Of a DNA stretch of 64,000 nt, positions 19,729 to 28,729 are shown piece after piece (position 1 is the stretch's first letter; the number at the start of each line of letters is the position of its first letter). The translations under genes and the position numbers were made by a program. Under the pieces are notes generated by a model. It was not told where the DNA came from and did not search any database. It saw nothing but the letters and a program-made list of their open reading frames with translations. The stretch spans positions 1 to 64,000 of the forward strand of contig NZ_JXST01000001.1 of the NCBI RefSeq assembly GCF_000878195.1. The letters run 5' to 3'. The stretch is from Mycolicibacterium llatzerense. GTDB lineage: Bacteria > Actinomycetota > Actinomycetes > Mycobacteriales > Mycobacteriaceae.

Positions 19729-21024
19729 GTGGCCGACACCTCCAGCACTGACGACGTCGCCAACCTTCGGTATCCCGGAGGCGAGGTCGACCTCAAGATC
19801 GTGCGCGCTACCGAGGGGTCTGACGGTATCGAGCTCGGCTCGCTGCTGGCCAAGACCGGTTACACCACCTACGACGGTGGCTTCGTCAATACCTCGGCGA
19901 CCAAGAGCGCCATCACCTACATCGACGGTGACGCCGGCATCCTGCGCTACCGCGGGTACCCGATCGAGCAGCTCGCCGAAAAGTCGAACTTCATCGAGGT
20001 CAGCTACCTGCTGATCTACGGGGAACTGCCGACGGCCTCCGAGCTCGAGTCGTTCACCAACAAGATTCAGCGGCACACCCTGCTGCACGAGGACCTCAAG
20101 CGGTTCTTCGACGGCTTCCCGCGCAACGCGCACCCGATGCCGGTGCTGTCGTCGGCGGCCAACGCGCTGAGCGCCTACTACCAGGACTCGCTCGACCCGA
20201 AGGACCCCGAGCAGGTCGAGCTGTCGACCATCCGGCTGCTGGCCAAGCTGCCGACCATCGCGGCCTACGCGTACAAGAAGTCGGTCGGTCAGCCGTTCCT
20301 ATACCCGGACAACTCGCTGAACCTGGTCGAGAACTTCCTGCGCATGACCTTCGGCCTGCCGGCCGAGCCCTACCAGGTCGACCCGGAGCTGGTCCGGGCC
20401 CTGGACATGCTGTTCATCCTGCATGCCGACCACGAGCAGAACTGTTCGACGTCGACGGTGCGGCTGGTCGGCTCGTCGCAGGCCAACTTGTTCACCTCGA
20501 TCTCCGGTGGCATCAACGCGCTCTGGGGCCCGCTGCACGGCGGCGCCAACCAGGCGGTGCTGGAGATGCTCGAGAAGATCCGCACCGAGCACGGCGACGT
20601 CCGCGACTTCGTCAAGAAGGTGAAGAACCGCGAGGACGGCGTGAAGCTCATGGGCTTCGGTCACCGGGTCTACAAGAACTACGACCCGCGGGCGCGCATC
20701 GTCAAGGAGCAGGCCGACAAGATCCTCGGCAAGCTCGGCGGCGACGACGAGCTGCTGGACATCGCGAAGTCGCTGGAGGAGATCGCCCTCACCGACGACT
20801 TCTTCGTCGAGCGCAAGCTGTACCCGAACGTCGACTACTACACCGGCGTGATCTACCGGGCCATGGGCTTCCCGACCCGCATGTTCACCGTGCTGTTCGC
20901 CCTCGGCCGGCTGCCGGGCTGGATCGCGCACTGGCGTGAGATGAGTGCCGACCCGAGCACCAAGATCGGCCGCCCGCGCCAGATTTACACCGGCTACACC
21001 GAGCGGGACTACCCCGCCCACTAG
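19729..21024 (+). CDS. gltA2: Citrate synthase 1 (GltA2)
   Basis: Main TCA-cycle citrate synthase, 431 residues. Motifs: the N-terminal domain [24 protein letters not shown], and catalytic residues in [29 protein letters not shown] and [16 protein letters not shown] chose GTG 19729, giving MADTSS and the exact 431-residue length of the M. tuberculosis protein, preceded by AAAAGGGG. Upstream, 19627-19632 is a perfect TTGACA that could be a -35, though no good -10 sits 17 nt downstream. A strong hairpin follows the gene. Confidence 0.96.
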   Translation: MADTSSTDDVANLRYPGGEVDLKIVRATEGSDGIELGSLLAKTGYTTYDGGFVNTSATKSAITYIDGDAGILRYRGYPIEQLAEKSNFIEVSYLLIYGELPTASELESFTNKIQRHTLLHEDLKRFFDGFPRNAHPMPVLSSAANALSAYYQDSLDPKDPEQVELSTIRLLAKLPTIAAYAYKKSVGQPFLYPDNSLNLVENFLRMTFGLPAEPYQVDPELVRALDMLFILHADHEQNCSTSTVRLVGSSQANLFTSISGGINALWGPLHGGANQAVLEMLEKIRTEHGDVRDFVKKVKNREDGVKLMGFGHRVYKNYDPRARIVKEQADKILGKLGGDDELLDIAKSLEEIALTDDFFVERKLYPNVDYYTGVIYRAMGFPTRMFTVLFALGRLPGWIAHWREMSADPSTKIGRPRQIYTGYTERDYPAH

Positions 21025-21033
21025 AGCCTGACC

Positions 21034-21078
21034 ACAGATACGGCCCCTCCCGCATTTCGCGCGAGGGGCCGTATCTGT
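21034..21078 (+). terminator. 16-bp hairpin terminator of gltA2
   Basis: Perfect arms ACAGATACGGCCCCTC (21034-21049) and GAGGGGCCGTATCTGT (21063-21078) enclose a 13-nt loop, starting 10 nt after the gltA2 stop. It is followed by CTTCCC with no long U-tract. The loop (GCATTTCGCGC) resembles the apex of the dispersed hairpins. Confidence 0.85.
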
Positions 21079-21201
21079 CTTCCCGCGAGCGTGCGGGTCT
21101 GTACGGCAACACGCCGCGTTCCGCGTGCAGTCGGAGCACGCTTCGCGCGCGTCGAGCGGCCCCAAACCGCTCACTGTCGCCAATGTCACTCCGGGCCGAT
21201 G

Positions 21202-21253
21202 TTGCCCAACCGATAGTTGTAGTTTCACAATGGTTGTGTGAATACAACTATCG
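21202..21253 (+). promoter_or_regulatory. Promoter and MarR-type operator over the start of the DHA2 exporter gene
   Basis: A promoter of the form TTGCCC (21202-21207), 18 nt, CACAAT (21226-21231) places the first nucleotide at or very near GTG 21238, so the mRNA would be leaderless. An inverted repeat with perfect 11-bp arms, CGATAGTTGTA (21211-21221) and TACAACTATCG (21243-21253), encloses an inner TTCACA/TGTGAA pair and covers the -10 and start codon. A repressor bound here would block RNA polymerase. The downstream MarR gene is the natural candidate (inference). Confidence 0.72.
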
Positions 21254-22692
21254 ACGCGCTCGACGGCCGGCGCAAGACGATCATCCTGATCTCCTGCTGC
21301 CTCAGTCTGCTGATCGTGTCGATGGACTCCACCATCGTCAACGTCGCCATTCCGTCGATCCGCGCCGACCTCGGCGCGAGCGCCACCCAGATGCAGTGGG
21401 TCGTCGACGTCTACACGCTGGTGCTGGCCTCGCTGCTGATGCTCTCGGGCGCCACCGGCGACCGCTTCGGCCGCCGGCGGGTGTTCCAGATCGGCCTGAC
21501 GGTCTTCGCGTTCGGTTCGCTGTTGTGCAGCCTGGCGCCGACCGCCGACGCGCTGATCGGTGCTCGCCTGGTTCAGGGCATCGGTGGCTCGATGCTCAAC
21601 CCTGTTGCGCTGTCGATCATTTCGCAGGTCTTCACCGGCAAGGTCGAGCGGGCGCGGGCGCTCGGTTTCTGGGGCGCGGTCGTCGGTATCTCGATGGCGC
21701 TGGGCCCGACGGTCGGCGGCCTGCTGATCCACGCCATCGGCTGGCGGTCGGTGTTCTGGATCAACCTGCCGATCTGTCTGGCTGCGATCGTGCTGACCGC
21801 TGTGTTCGTCCCGGAGAGCAAGTCGGGCACCATGCGCGACGTCGATCCGGTGGGGCAGGGGCTGGCGGTGCTGTTCCTGTTCGGCCTGGTCTTTACCCTC
21901 ATCGAGGGGCCGGGTATGGGTTGGACCCAGCCCCGCACGCTGATCATCGCGGCGCTGGCGGCGGTCGCCCTCATCGCCTTCCTGCGCTACGAGCGGCGGC
22001 GCCACGACCCGTTCATCGATCTGCGCTTCTTCCGCAGCATCCCGTTCGCCGGGGCCACCGTCACCGCGGTGCTCGCGCTGACCGCCTGGGGTGCGTTCCT
22101 GTTCATGATGTCGTTCTACCTGCAGAACGAGCGGCACTACTCGGCCATGCACACCGGCATCATCTACCTGCCCATCGCCATTGGTGCCCTGGTGTTTTCA
22201 CCGTTGTCGGGACGGATCGTCGGGCGCTACGGCGCACGCCCGTCGCTGATGGCCGCGGGCGTCTTGATGGCCTCGGCAGCGTTGATGTTGACGACGTTGA
22301 CCGCGACGACGCCCATGTGGCGAGTGGTCGTCATTTTCGCGGTGTACGGCATAGGGTTCGCGATGATGAATGCGCCAGTGACCAACGCCGCGGTGAGCGG
22401 CATGCCGGTGGATCGCGCCGGTGCCGCGGCGGCTGTGACCTCCACCAGCCGGCAAGTGGGCGTGAGTATCGGTGTGGCACTGTGCGGTTCGATCGCCGGC
22501 TCGGCACTGGCCGGTAGCGGCGTCGACTTCGCGACGCAGGCCCGGCCGCTGTGGTGGATGTGCGTCGGGGTGGGTGTGGCGGTCACCGTGCTCGGCTTCA
22601 TCTCGACCTCGCCGCGCGCGTTGCGCTCCGCCGAGCGACTGGCGCCGCTGATCGAGGGTTCCCGTGAGCCGGAGCCGGCCGGTGTCCACTGA
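21238..22692 (+). CDS. MFS drug exporter, DHA2 (EmrB/QacA, 14-TM) family
   Basis: 484 residues. Motif A region [17 protein letters not shown], motif D-like [16 protein letters not shown], and motif C region [22 protein letters not shown] are all present, marking a 14-segment proton-driven exporter. The substrate is unknown. GTG 21238 is supported by the promoter geometry and by the family start ([19 protein letters not shown]). It overlaps the marR gene downstream by about 11 nt, so exporter and regulator form one unit. Confidence 0.93.
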   Translation: MNTTIDALDGRRKTIILISCCLSLLIVSMDSTIVNVAIPSIRADLGASATQMQWVVDVYTLVLASLLMLSGATGDRFGRRRVFQIGLTVFAFGSLLCSLAPTADALIGARLVQGIGGSMLNPVALSIISQVFTGKVERARALGFWGAVVGISMALGPTVGGLLIHAIGWRSVFWINLPICLAAIVLTAVFVPESKSGTMRDVDPVGQGLAVLFLFGLVFTLIEGPGMGWTQPRTLIIAALAAVALIAFLRYERRRHDPFIDLRFFRSIPFAGATVTAVLALTAWGAFLFMMSFYLQNERHYSAMHTGIIYLPIAIGALVFSPLSGRIVGRYGARPSLMAAGVLMASAALMLTTLTATTPMWRVVVIFAVYGIGFAMMNAPVTNAAVSGMPVDRAGAAAAVTSTSRQVGVSIGVALCGSIAGSALAGSGVDFATQARPLWWMCVGVGVAVTVLGFISTSPRALRSAERLAPLIEGSREPEPAGVH

Positions 22693-23101
22693 TCCATTGG
22701 CCGACGAGGTCTGGCAGGCCATGGCCGCCGTCGTGGTCGAGAACCGCGACAGCTGGAAACGCGCCGTGGTCGAGCAGACCGGATTGCCGTTCAGCCGCGC
22801 CCGGATTTTGCGCCGGCTGGAGGCCAAGTCGATGACGGCCAAGGAACTCGCCGCGGCGACCGGCATGGACGCACCCGCCACCACGGTTGCCATCAACGAT
22901 CTCGAAGAACGCGGTTTGGTTGTGCGCCAACTGGATCCGGGCAATCGGCGGTGCAAACTGGTGTCGCTTACCGACGCCGGTGCGGCGGCGATGCGGGGCA
23001 TCGACCAGATCGATGATCCAGCGCCGCCGGTGTTCAGCGCGCTGGACGCCGACGAGCTGGCCACGCTCCGCGATCTGTTGAGCCGCCTGCGCCGCCACTA
23101 G
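22682..23101 (+). CDS. MarR-family regulator co-transcribed with the exporter
   Basis: 139 residues with a winged helix-turn-helix: PFSRARILRRLEAKSMTAKELA, recognition helix DAPATTVAINDLEERGL, and wing QLDPGNRRCKLVSLT. GTG 22682 has GGAG 7 nt upstream and overlaps the exporter stop. GTG 22664 (also with an RBS-like GAGGG) would add six residues. It probably binds the palindrome at 21211-21253 and thereby controls its own operon; the effector ligand is unknown. Confidence 0.88.
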   Translation: MSTDPLADEVWQAMAAVVVENRDSWKRAVVEQTGLPFSRARILRRLEAKSMTAKELAAATGMDAPATTVAINDLEERGLVVRQLDPGNRRCKLVSLTDAGAAAMRGIDQIDDPAPPVFSALDADELATLRDLLSRLRRH

Positions 23102-23151
23102 GGGTGCGGTTCCCGTCCACCCGCGATGGGTGCCCGACTACGGTGGTGTCC

Positions 23152-23517
23152 GTGGCAAACACCAAACCTGAGATCGAATTCCCGGACGGCCCGGCACCAG
23201 ATTCGCTGGTGATCGAGGACCTCATCGTCGGCGACGGTGCCGAGGCGGTGCCCGGCGGCAACGTCACGGTGCACTACGTCGGCGTCGAGTACGACACCGG
23301 TGACGAGTTTGACAGCTCGTGGAACCGCGGCGAGACCATCGAGTTCCCCCTGCGCGGCCTGATCCAGGGCTGGCAGGACGGCATCCCCGGGATGCGCGTG
23401 GGCGGCCGGCGCAAGCTGACCATCCCGCCCGCACAGGCCTACGGCCCCGCCGGTGGTGGCCACCGGCTGTCCGGCAAGACGCTGATCTTCGTCATCGACC
23501 TCGTCGGCGCCCGCTGA
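23152..23517 (+). CDS. FKBP-type peptidyl-prolyl isomerase
   Basis: 121 residues, a single cytoplasmic FKBP domain: GGNVTVHYVGVEYDTGDEFDSS, IEFPLRGLIQGWQDGIPGM, GGRRKLTIPPAQAYG and the closing strand GKTLIFVIDLVG. It has no signal peptide. It accelerates prolyl cis-trans isomerisation in proteins. GTG 23152 gives the usual short charged N-terminus. TACGGT ends 7 nt upstream, so a leaderless message is plausible. Two further GTG codons (23143 and 23146) are possible starts. Confidence 0.93.
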   Translation: MANTKPEIEFPDGPAPDSLVIEDLIVGDGAEAVPGGNVTVHYVGVEYDTGDEFDSSWNRGETIEFPLRGLIQGWQDGIPGMRVGGRRKLTIPPAQAYGPAGGGHRLSGKTLIFVIDLVGAR

Positions 23518-23629
23518 CCTGATCGACTTTCTGTCGGGCTTAGGGCCCGGCGGTTGTGGCGTGTCATGGCGGCAACCTGCCGTCTCCGCAGCCGTCGGGC
23601 CCGGGCACATTTACCGCACTTCTCAACGC

Positions 23630-23669
23630 GACTCGTACCTCGTCGCTTGATCGGCGTGCGGCCTAAGCT
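23630..23669 (+). promoter_or_regulatory. 40-bp segment shared with the echA6 upstream region (copy A)
   Basis: The 40 nt from GACTCGTACC to GGCCTAAGCT are identical at 33 of 40 positions (counted by hand) to 54487-54526, directly upstream of echA6. Both contain CGCTTGATCG and end in a TA(A/G)GCT hexamer that could be a -10. Here the hexamer lies 25 nt before the arfA-like start, which has its own RBS. Shared regulation or a small dispersed repeat are both possible. Confidence 0.55.
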
Positions 23670-23694
23670 CGAACTTGTTTTTGAGGAGGGTTGC

Positions 23695-24699
23695 GTGCCG
23701 GACACTGCTGACGTCACCGAGCCGTCCAGCGTCGTCCGTCGGCTGGGGACTCGCCGCGGCGTGGTTGCGCTGGTGATCGTGGTGGCCGTCGTCGCGGCGG
23801 TCGGTTGGGCGGTATTCGGCACCTCAGATGAGCACCGGACCCCGAGTTCGATCGCGGCGTCCGCTGCGGCGCCGGCTCCGGCGCAGCCCGAGCTGACCTC
23901 GGCGCCCTTCGCCCTGACGCGCGACAGCAACACCATCACCCTGACGGGCAGCGTGGCCAGTACCCGGTCGAAGTCCGAACTGGCTGCCGCGGTGAAAGCG
24001 CAGTGGCTGAACGCGACCCTGAACGACAAGACGAATGTCGTGGACGGTGCCGGGACTCCCGACCTGTCGGCCATCGGCAACGTGCTCGCCACCGCCGATC
24101 AGATCCCGGATTTCGGATTGTCCATCGACGGCGCCACCATCACGTTGATGGGGACGGCGCCCAACCTCGACGTCGCCGGCGAAGTGCAGAGCGCCGCGGC
24201 CCTCGCGTTCCCCGGCGCGAAGCTGGCCAACAACATTCAGATTCCCGCACCGGGCGGGCCGGTGGCGCCACCCGTGCAGGCGCCCTCCTCGGCACCCGCT
24301 CCCGCGCCTGCGCCCGCCCCGGCCCCGACCGGCGGCTCCTGCGCGAAGGTGCAGGTGGACATCACCGAGATGCTGCGCACCCCGATCAGCTTCGTCACCG
24401 GCGGGTCGCAGATGACGTCGGAGTCCCGCAAGGTGCTGCAGCAGGTCGCGGACAAGATCAAGGGTTGCCCCAACGGCGCGGTGACCGTGGTCGGCTACAC
24501 CGACAACGAAGGCAGCGACGCCGTCAACCTCAAACTGAGCGACACCCGCGCCAAAGCCGTTGCCGCCGCATTGGTTTCGAACGGAGTCCTGGCGTCGAAG
24601 GTGTCCGCCCGCGGCGCCGGGTCCGCCAACCCGATCGCCGACAACGGCAGCGCCGAAGGCCGGGCCAAGAACCGCCGGGTCGAGATCACCGTCGGCTGA
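23695..24699 (+). CDS. OmpA-family protein with BON domain (Rv0899/ArfA-like)
   Basis: 334 residues. One membrane anchor (about residues 19-40, RGVVALVIVVAVVAAVGWAVF) is followed by a BON-type region (DSNTITLTGSVASTRSKSEL and IDGATITLMGTAPNLDVAGEV, about 75-185), a Pro/Ala linker, and a C-terminal OmpA-like peptidoglycan-binding domain (VVGYTDNEGSDAVNLKLSDTRA, ending GRAKNRRVEITV). GTG 23695 has a strong GAGGAGG RBS. In M. tuberculosis this gene heads the arfABC operon for acid adaptation. Here no arfB or arfC follows; a convergent DUF2236 gene does. Confidence 0.88.
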   Translation: MPDTADVTEPSSVVRRLGTRRGVVALVIVVAVVAAVGWAVFGTSDEHRTPSSIAASAAAPAPAQPELTSAPFALTRDSNTITLTGSVASTRSKSELAAAVKAQWLNATLNDKTNVVDGAGTPDLSAIGNVLATADQIPDFGLSIDGATITLMGTAPNLDVAGEVQSAAALAFPGAKLANNIQIPAPGGPVAPPVQAPSSAPAPAPAPAPAPTGGSCAKVQVDITEMLRTPISFVTGGSQMTSESRKVLQQVADKIKGCPNGAVTVVGYTDNEGSDAVNLKLSDTRAKAVAAALVSNGVLASKVSARGAGSANPIADNGSAEGRAKNRRVEITVG

Positions 24700-24758
24700 A
24701 CGACATTCGCCGTGCGGCGGTACCAGCCGTCGTCGCTCGTCAGTGTTCGCATGGCCGG

Positions 24759-25799
24759 CTAGAAAGGGCACCTCGCGGCGTTCTGCTGCTTGTCGTGCGC
24801 GGTGAAGTCGGTGAGTTCGCGCTTGCGCATGGCGTTGACGATGCGCTGCTGTTTGCGCGCGTGATACGCCAGCGGTGCGTACGTGACCCGTTCGGGCAGG
24901 GTTTTCAGGATCCTCCGATAGACCCGGAACGCGGCTTGGAGTTCGAGCTCCTCGGTGCGGCTCCACGAGACGTTGAGTATTTCCCGGATGTTCGCCGGGA
25001 GAGTCCCGATGAGAGTCAGCCGCAGGACTTCCGCCGGGATTGCGGCAGCGGTTTGTGCCAGCCGTTTGGTGGCCGGCCGCAGCGGTCGCGGTACCTGACG
25101 CGGAACTGTGAGCGGCGGATTCTTGCTGAGATTGTGCACGATGTTGTTCGCGACGTAGGTGTTCTCGAGGACCTCGTCGACCATCTTGTCGAAGTAGGGC
25201 CAGAATTCGGCACGGCTGCCGGGAATCTGGTTCTTGGGCACCTGGGTGATCCGAGCGAGCCGCAGCGTGTCCTGGTAGAGCTTGTCTTCCTCGGCTGCGG
25301 TGTACTTCCGACCCAGAATCAGCGGCGCGCTCCACACCGCGGCTGGGAATGCGGTGGCGATGACCCAGGCGTAGGCGCCCGGATGCAGTGCGCTGATGTG
25401 TTGACCATCCGGGGACGTCATCTGCAGCGGCTGGTGCATCGTGCGGAGCCAGTATCCGTGTTCGATGGCGGCTTTGCCGCCGAAAGTCCATTGCTGCACC
25501 GCATCGAATGATCGGACGGCGCGACCGAGGGGATCGGTGTCGTACACCGAGAATCTATCTACGACCGAGCCGATGACCGGGTGCATCGCCTGCAGTAGAA
25601 ACGCCGCGCCATTGACCGGTAGGCCTGCCCATTGACCGATGACGGTGCCCATGTGGCCCAACGGGTCGACCAGATCCGGGACGGGTTGCACCCACTGCTC
25701 GGCCCGCGCGCCGGCCAAGTCGGCGTCGGCAAACAGGGGATCAGGTCCACTGCTACTTCCGAGTTCGGGTACTTCGGCCGTAGATTCCATCGCTGCCAT
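24759..25799 (-). CDS. DUF2236 (MpaB/latex-clearing-type oxygenase domain) protein
   Basis: 346 residues of the family that includes fungal MpaB and rubber oxygenases, thought to bind heme. Recognisable stretches are MHPVIGSVVDRFSVYDTDPLGRAVRS, SALHPGAYAWVIATAF with the family histidine, and ARITQVPKNQIPGSRAEFWPYFD. The substrate is unknown. ATG 25799 or 25790 may start it. It is divergent from a TetR regulator, its likely controller, with a 95-nt shared region. Confidence 0.85.
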   Translation of the reverse strand: MAAMESTAEVPELGSSSGPDPLFADADLAGARAEQWVQPVPDLVDPLGHMGTVIGQWAGLPVNGAAFLLQAMHPVIGSVVDRFSVYDTDPLGRAVRSFDAVQQWTFGGKAAIEHGYWLRTMHQPLQMTSPDGQHISALHPGAYAWVIATAFPAAVWSAPLILGRKYTAAEEDKLYQDTLRLARITQVPKNQIPGSRAEFWPYFDKMVDEVLENTYVANNIVHNLSKNPPLTVPRQVPRPLRPATKRLAQTAAAIPAEVLRLTLIGTLPANIREILNVSWSRTEELELQAAFRVYRRILKTLPERVTYAPLAYHARKQQRIVNAMRKRELTDFTAHDKQQNAARCPF

Positions 25800-25825
25800 T
25801 GCCTATAACCCTTCATTCTGTGGCA

Positions 25826-25846
25826 GATCGCGACGCGCGTGCGATC
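25826..25846. promoter_or_regulatory. Candidate TetR operator between DUF2236 and tetR
   Basis: GATCGC (25826-25831) and GCGATC (25841-25846) form a 21-bp inverted repeat with a GC-only centre in the divergent gap. Its location fits a shared operator; no second copy supports it. Confidence 0.35.
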
Positions 25847-25894
25847 GCCAGCAAATTCTGATGCAGTGCGGCACCAGAAATCGAACTGAGGGTA

Positions 25895-26563
25895 GTGTGC
25901 ACCTTGTCACCTTTCGAGTCAACAGACAGCGCGCCGACCTTGCCTTCATCGCCGACCGTCCGCCCGTATCGCGGGATCGCCGCATCGCAGCGCCGTGCTG
26001 AGCGGCGTGCGGCGTTTTTGGCGGCCGCCTATGAGTTGATGGTCGAGTCGGGGCCCGGCGCAGTGTCGAAACGCGCGGTCTGTGCGCGCGCGCAATTGAA
26101 CGATCGGTATTTCTACGAGAGTTTCGCGAACAGTGACGCCTTGCTTCTCGAGCTCGTACGTGACCGCACTGAGAGCGGCATCGGCCAGGTCACGGCTGCG
26201 ATGAGTGCGGCCGGGCCGGACGTCTCCACGCAACTGCGCGTCGCTGCCCGGGCCGCCGTGGATTTCGCCGTGACGGACCGGCTCAACGGCCCACTGCTGT
26301 TGGCCTCCTACTCACACGAAGTCCTGCAGCAGGCACGTCAATTGACCATTCACCGGCTGGCTGTCGTGACGACAAGCATGACCGCCGTGGCCAAAGGGCA
26401 GTCGGCGGACGATCTGTCCCATCCCGACCCCGCCCTGTACGTATTCGCCAGCGGCGCACTGGAACTCGTCGCAGCCTGGCTGCGAGGCGAGTTCCCTATT
26501 TCCAAAGAACAACTCGCCGAGCACGTCGCCTCCGCACTGGCCGCGGCAACGCGGTTGCAGTAG
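25895..26563 (+). CDS. TetR-family transcriptional regulator
   Basis: 222 residues. The N-terminal helix-turn-helix is RAAFLAAAYELMVESGPGAVSKRAVCARAQLNDRYFYESFANSD, and the ligand-binding helical C-terminal domain follows. GTG 25895 is the longest start; up to about 25 residues before RGIAASQRRAERR may not be translated. It is divergent from the DUF2236 oxygenase, whose expression it probably controls. It ends 5 nt before the stop of convergent prrB. Confidence 0.88.
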   Translation: MCTLSPFESTDSAPTLPSSPTVRPYRGIAASQRRAERRAAFLAAAYELMVESGPGAVSKRAVCARAQLNDRYFYESFANSDALLLELVRDRTESGIGQVTAAMSAAGPDVSTQLRVAARAAVDFAVTDRLNGPLLLASYSHEVLQQARQLTIHRLAVVTTSMTAVAKGQSADDLSHPDPALYVFASGALELVAAWLRGEFPISKEQLAEHVASALAAATRLQ

Positions 26564-26568
26564 GGAAT

Positions 26569-27909
26569 CTAGCGGTGCCCGGGCAGGCGAAGCAGGAGCC
26601 GCGTGCCGCCGAGGGGGCTGGTCTCCAATGTCGCGGTCCCGCCGTGCAATTCGGCCTGCTGGGCCACCAGGGCCAGGCCCAGCCCCGAGCCTGAATGCGA
26701 CGCGGTGGAGCCTCGGCTGAACCGCCCGAACACCTTCAGCCGTTCGTCTTCGGGGATACCGCAGCCGTCGTCGTCGATGGCGATCTCGACCCCGGCCCGC
26801 GAACTGACCGCCGACAGCTGAACTTTCGACGCGCCGCCGTGCTTCACCGCGTTGGCGATCGCATTGTCCACCGAAAGCCGCAGTCCGGCTGGCAGTCCCA
26901 CGATGATGATCGTCGGCGCGGGCACCAGCGACACCTCCAGATCGGGGTACACGCGCATGGCGTCGTGCGCGGCGCGGTCCAGCAGTTCGGTGATGTCCAC
27001 GGGCACATGGTCATCGACGGTGGAGAGCTCGCCCTGCGCCAGCCGCTCCAGCGCCCACAGCGTGGTCTCGATGCGCGACTGGGTACGGACCACGTCGCTC
27101 AGCACTTCTTTGCGCTGCTCGTCCGGTAGATCGAGCATGGTCAGGATTTCGACGTTGGTGCGCATGGCCGTGAGCGGGGTACGCAACTCGTGCGCGGACA
27201 CCGCGGCGAAGTCGCGGGCTGACGCCAGCGCGGCCTTGGTCCGGCCCTTCTCCTCCCACACGCGATCCACCAAACCCTTGACCGCGTCGGCGATGTCGAC
27301 GGCTTCGGTGGCGCCGCGGACGTCGATGTCCGGCGCCTCGCCCTCAGGGTCGATGTCGCGGGTCTGCTGGGCCAGGCGTTTGAGCGGACGCACCGCGAAC
27401 GCGGCCAGCGCCCATCCTGCCAGCGCGGCCGCGCCAATCGCGAACGCACACAAGGCGATTACCCGGCGGTGCAGGTTGTTGGTGTCGACGATCGTCGCGT
27501 CGTACGTGGCGCCGACCGCCACCAGCATCGGGTCCGGCATGTGAATCTGCACCGTCCGCACCCGATAGCGGATGCCCTTGACGTCGGTGTCGGCGTAGCC
27601 GACGGGTAGCTCGGGCAGCACGACGTTCGAGTTCGAGCTGACCTGGCCGTTCCGGCGTGCGGTGATGACGACGTTCTCGTCGTGCGGCGGCCGCGGAATC
27701 TCGTCCAGCCCGCGCGGCAGGAATGGGATCGCGAAACCGGCCGCCTCGTCGAGCCGCCGGTCCAGGCGCTCCTTGCGGTCGTTGGTGATGCCGATCCACA
27801 CGATGGTGCCGACGATCCCGACCACGATGGCCGCGGCAATACCGGTGGCGAACGCGACGCGCGACTGCAGCGACGGGGTTCGGCGGAAGACCCGCGCCAG
27901 CACGTTCAC
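26569..27909 (-). CDS. prrB: Sensor histidine kinase PrrB
   Basis: 446 residues, the exact length of the M. tuberculosis protein. Transmembrane helix 1 is about residues 20-42, an extracytoplasmic sensor loop runs to about 150, and transmembrane helix 2 covers about 151-173. A HAMP linker follows, then the HisKA domain with H240 in SAHELRTPLT, and the HATPase domain with N-box DNAIANAVKHGG, DDDGCGIP and GSGLGLAL. With PrrA it forms an essential two-component system in mycobacteria linked to respiration and nitrogen response. Lies 36 nt after prrA on the same strand. Confidence 0.97.
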   Translation of the reverse strand: MNVLARVFRRTPSLQSRVAFATGIAAAIVVGIVGTIVWIGITNDRKERLDRRLDEAAGFAIPFLPRGLDEIPRPPHDENVVITARRNGQVSSNSNVVLPELPVGYADTDVKGIRYRVRTVQIHMPDPMLVAVGATYDATIVDTNNLHRRVIALCAFAIGAAALAGWALAAFAVRPLKRLAQQTRDIDPEGEAPDIDVRGATEAVDIADAVKGLVDRVWEEKGRTKAALASARDFAAVSAHELRTPLTAMRTNVEILTMLDLPDEQRKEVLSDVVRTQSRIETTLWALERLAQGELSTVDDHVPVDITELLDRAAHDAMRVYPDLEVSLVPAPTIIIVGLPAGLRLSVDNAIANAVKHGGASKVQLSAVSSRAGVEIAIDDDGCGIPEDERLKVFGRFSRGSTASHSGSGLGLALVAQQAELHGGTATLETSPLGGTRLLLRLPGHR

Positions 27910-27945
27910 GCCTCTACTGCCGTCTGTTCGTCGCGCGGGCGCTCA

Positions 27946-28656
27946 TCACTGCTGCCTGAGTACGAACCCCACGCCGCGGACCGTGTGCAACAGTCGCGGC
28001 GCTCCGTTGGCCTCCAGCTTGCGGCGCAGGTAGCCGATGAACACGTCGACGACGTTGGTGTCGGCGGCGAAGTCGTATCCCCACACCAGCTCCAGCAGCT
28101 GGGCTCGGGACAGCACGGCGGTCTTGTGCTCGGCCAGCACGGCCAGCAGGTCGAACTCGCGCTTGGTCAGGTCGACGTCGGCGCCGTTGACGCGGGCCCG
28201 CCGGCCCGGGATGTCGACCTCGAGCGGCCCGACCGCGATGGTCTCGGACGAGAACGTCGCCGTTGCGCCCCGGCGGCGCAGCAGCGCCTTCACCCGCGCG
28301 ACCAGCTCGGCCAGGACGAACGGCTTCACCAGGTAGTCGTCGGCGCCGGCTTCCAGCCCCGCGACCCGGTCGTCGACCGAGCTGCGGGCCGACAACACGC
28401 AGACCGGCACGTCGTTGTCCATGGCGCGCAGTGCGGTGACGACGCTGACGCCGTCCAGTACCGGCATGTTGATGTCGAGAATGATGGCGTCCGGCCGGAA
28501 TTCGGTGGCGCTGCGCAAGGCCTCGGCACCGTCGACCGCGGTCGACACCTCGAATCCGGACAGCCGCAGTCCACGCTCCAATGAGGCCAGCACGTCCGGG
28601 TCGTCGTCGACTACGAGCAGACGGGGCGAGGCGCTTCCGCTATCCATGCGCCTCAT
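27946..28656 (-). CDS. prrA: Response regulator PrrA (OmpR/PhoB type)
   Basis: 236 residues. The receiver domain has acidic D17/D18/D19 and phospho-acceptor D61 in [10 protein letters not shown], a T/S switch in CVLSARSS and K in DYLVKPF. The C-terminal winged helix has [16 protein letters not shown] and [17 protein letters not shown]. Nearly identical in pattern to M. tuberculosis PrrA. ATG 28656 gives the 236-residue form; ATG 28647 is an alternative. First gene of the prrA-prrB operon, divergent from the phospholipase-D-like gene. Confidence 0.97.
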   Translation of the reverse strand: MRRMDSGSASPRLLVVDDDPDVLASLERGLRLSGFEVSTAVDGAEALRSATEFRPDAIILDINMPVLDGVSVVTALRAMDNDVPVCVLSARSSVDDRVAGLEAGADDYLVKPFVLAELVARVKALLRRRGATATFSSETIAVGPLEVDIPGRRARVNGADVDLTKREFDLLAVLAEHKTAVLSRAQLLELVWGYDFAADTNVVDVFIGYLRRKLEANGAPRLLHTVRGVGFVLRQQ

Positions 28657-28729
28657 CTTGCCCGATGGCCACCTCTTATTGACGGAGGCACGTCTGGCAG
28701 CCCCTATTCGGTGCTAGCATCCGGCGCTT

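Noticed and set aside
20299..22152. Minus-strand frame of 617 codons over gltA2 and the DHA2 exporter
   Set aside because: Low-complexity R/H/Q/D/E sequence opposite two well-recognised genes; no RBS and no family.
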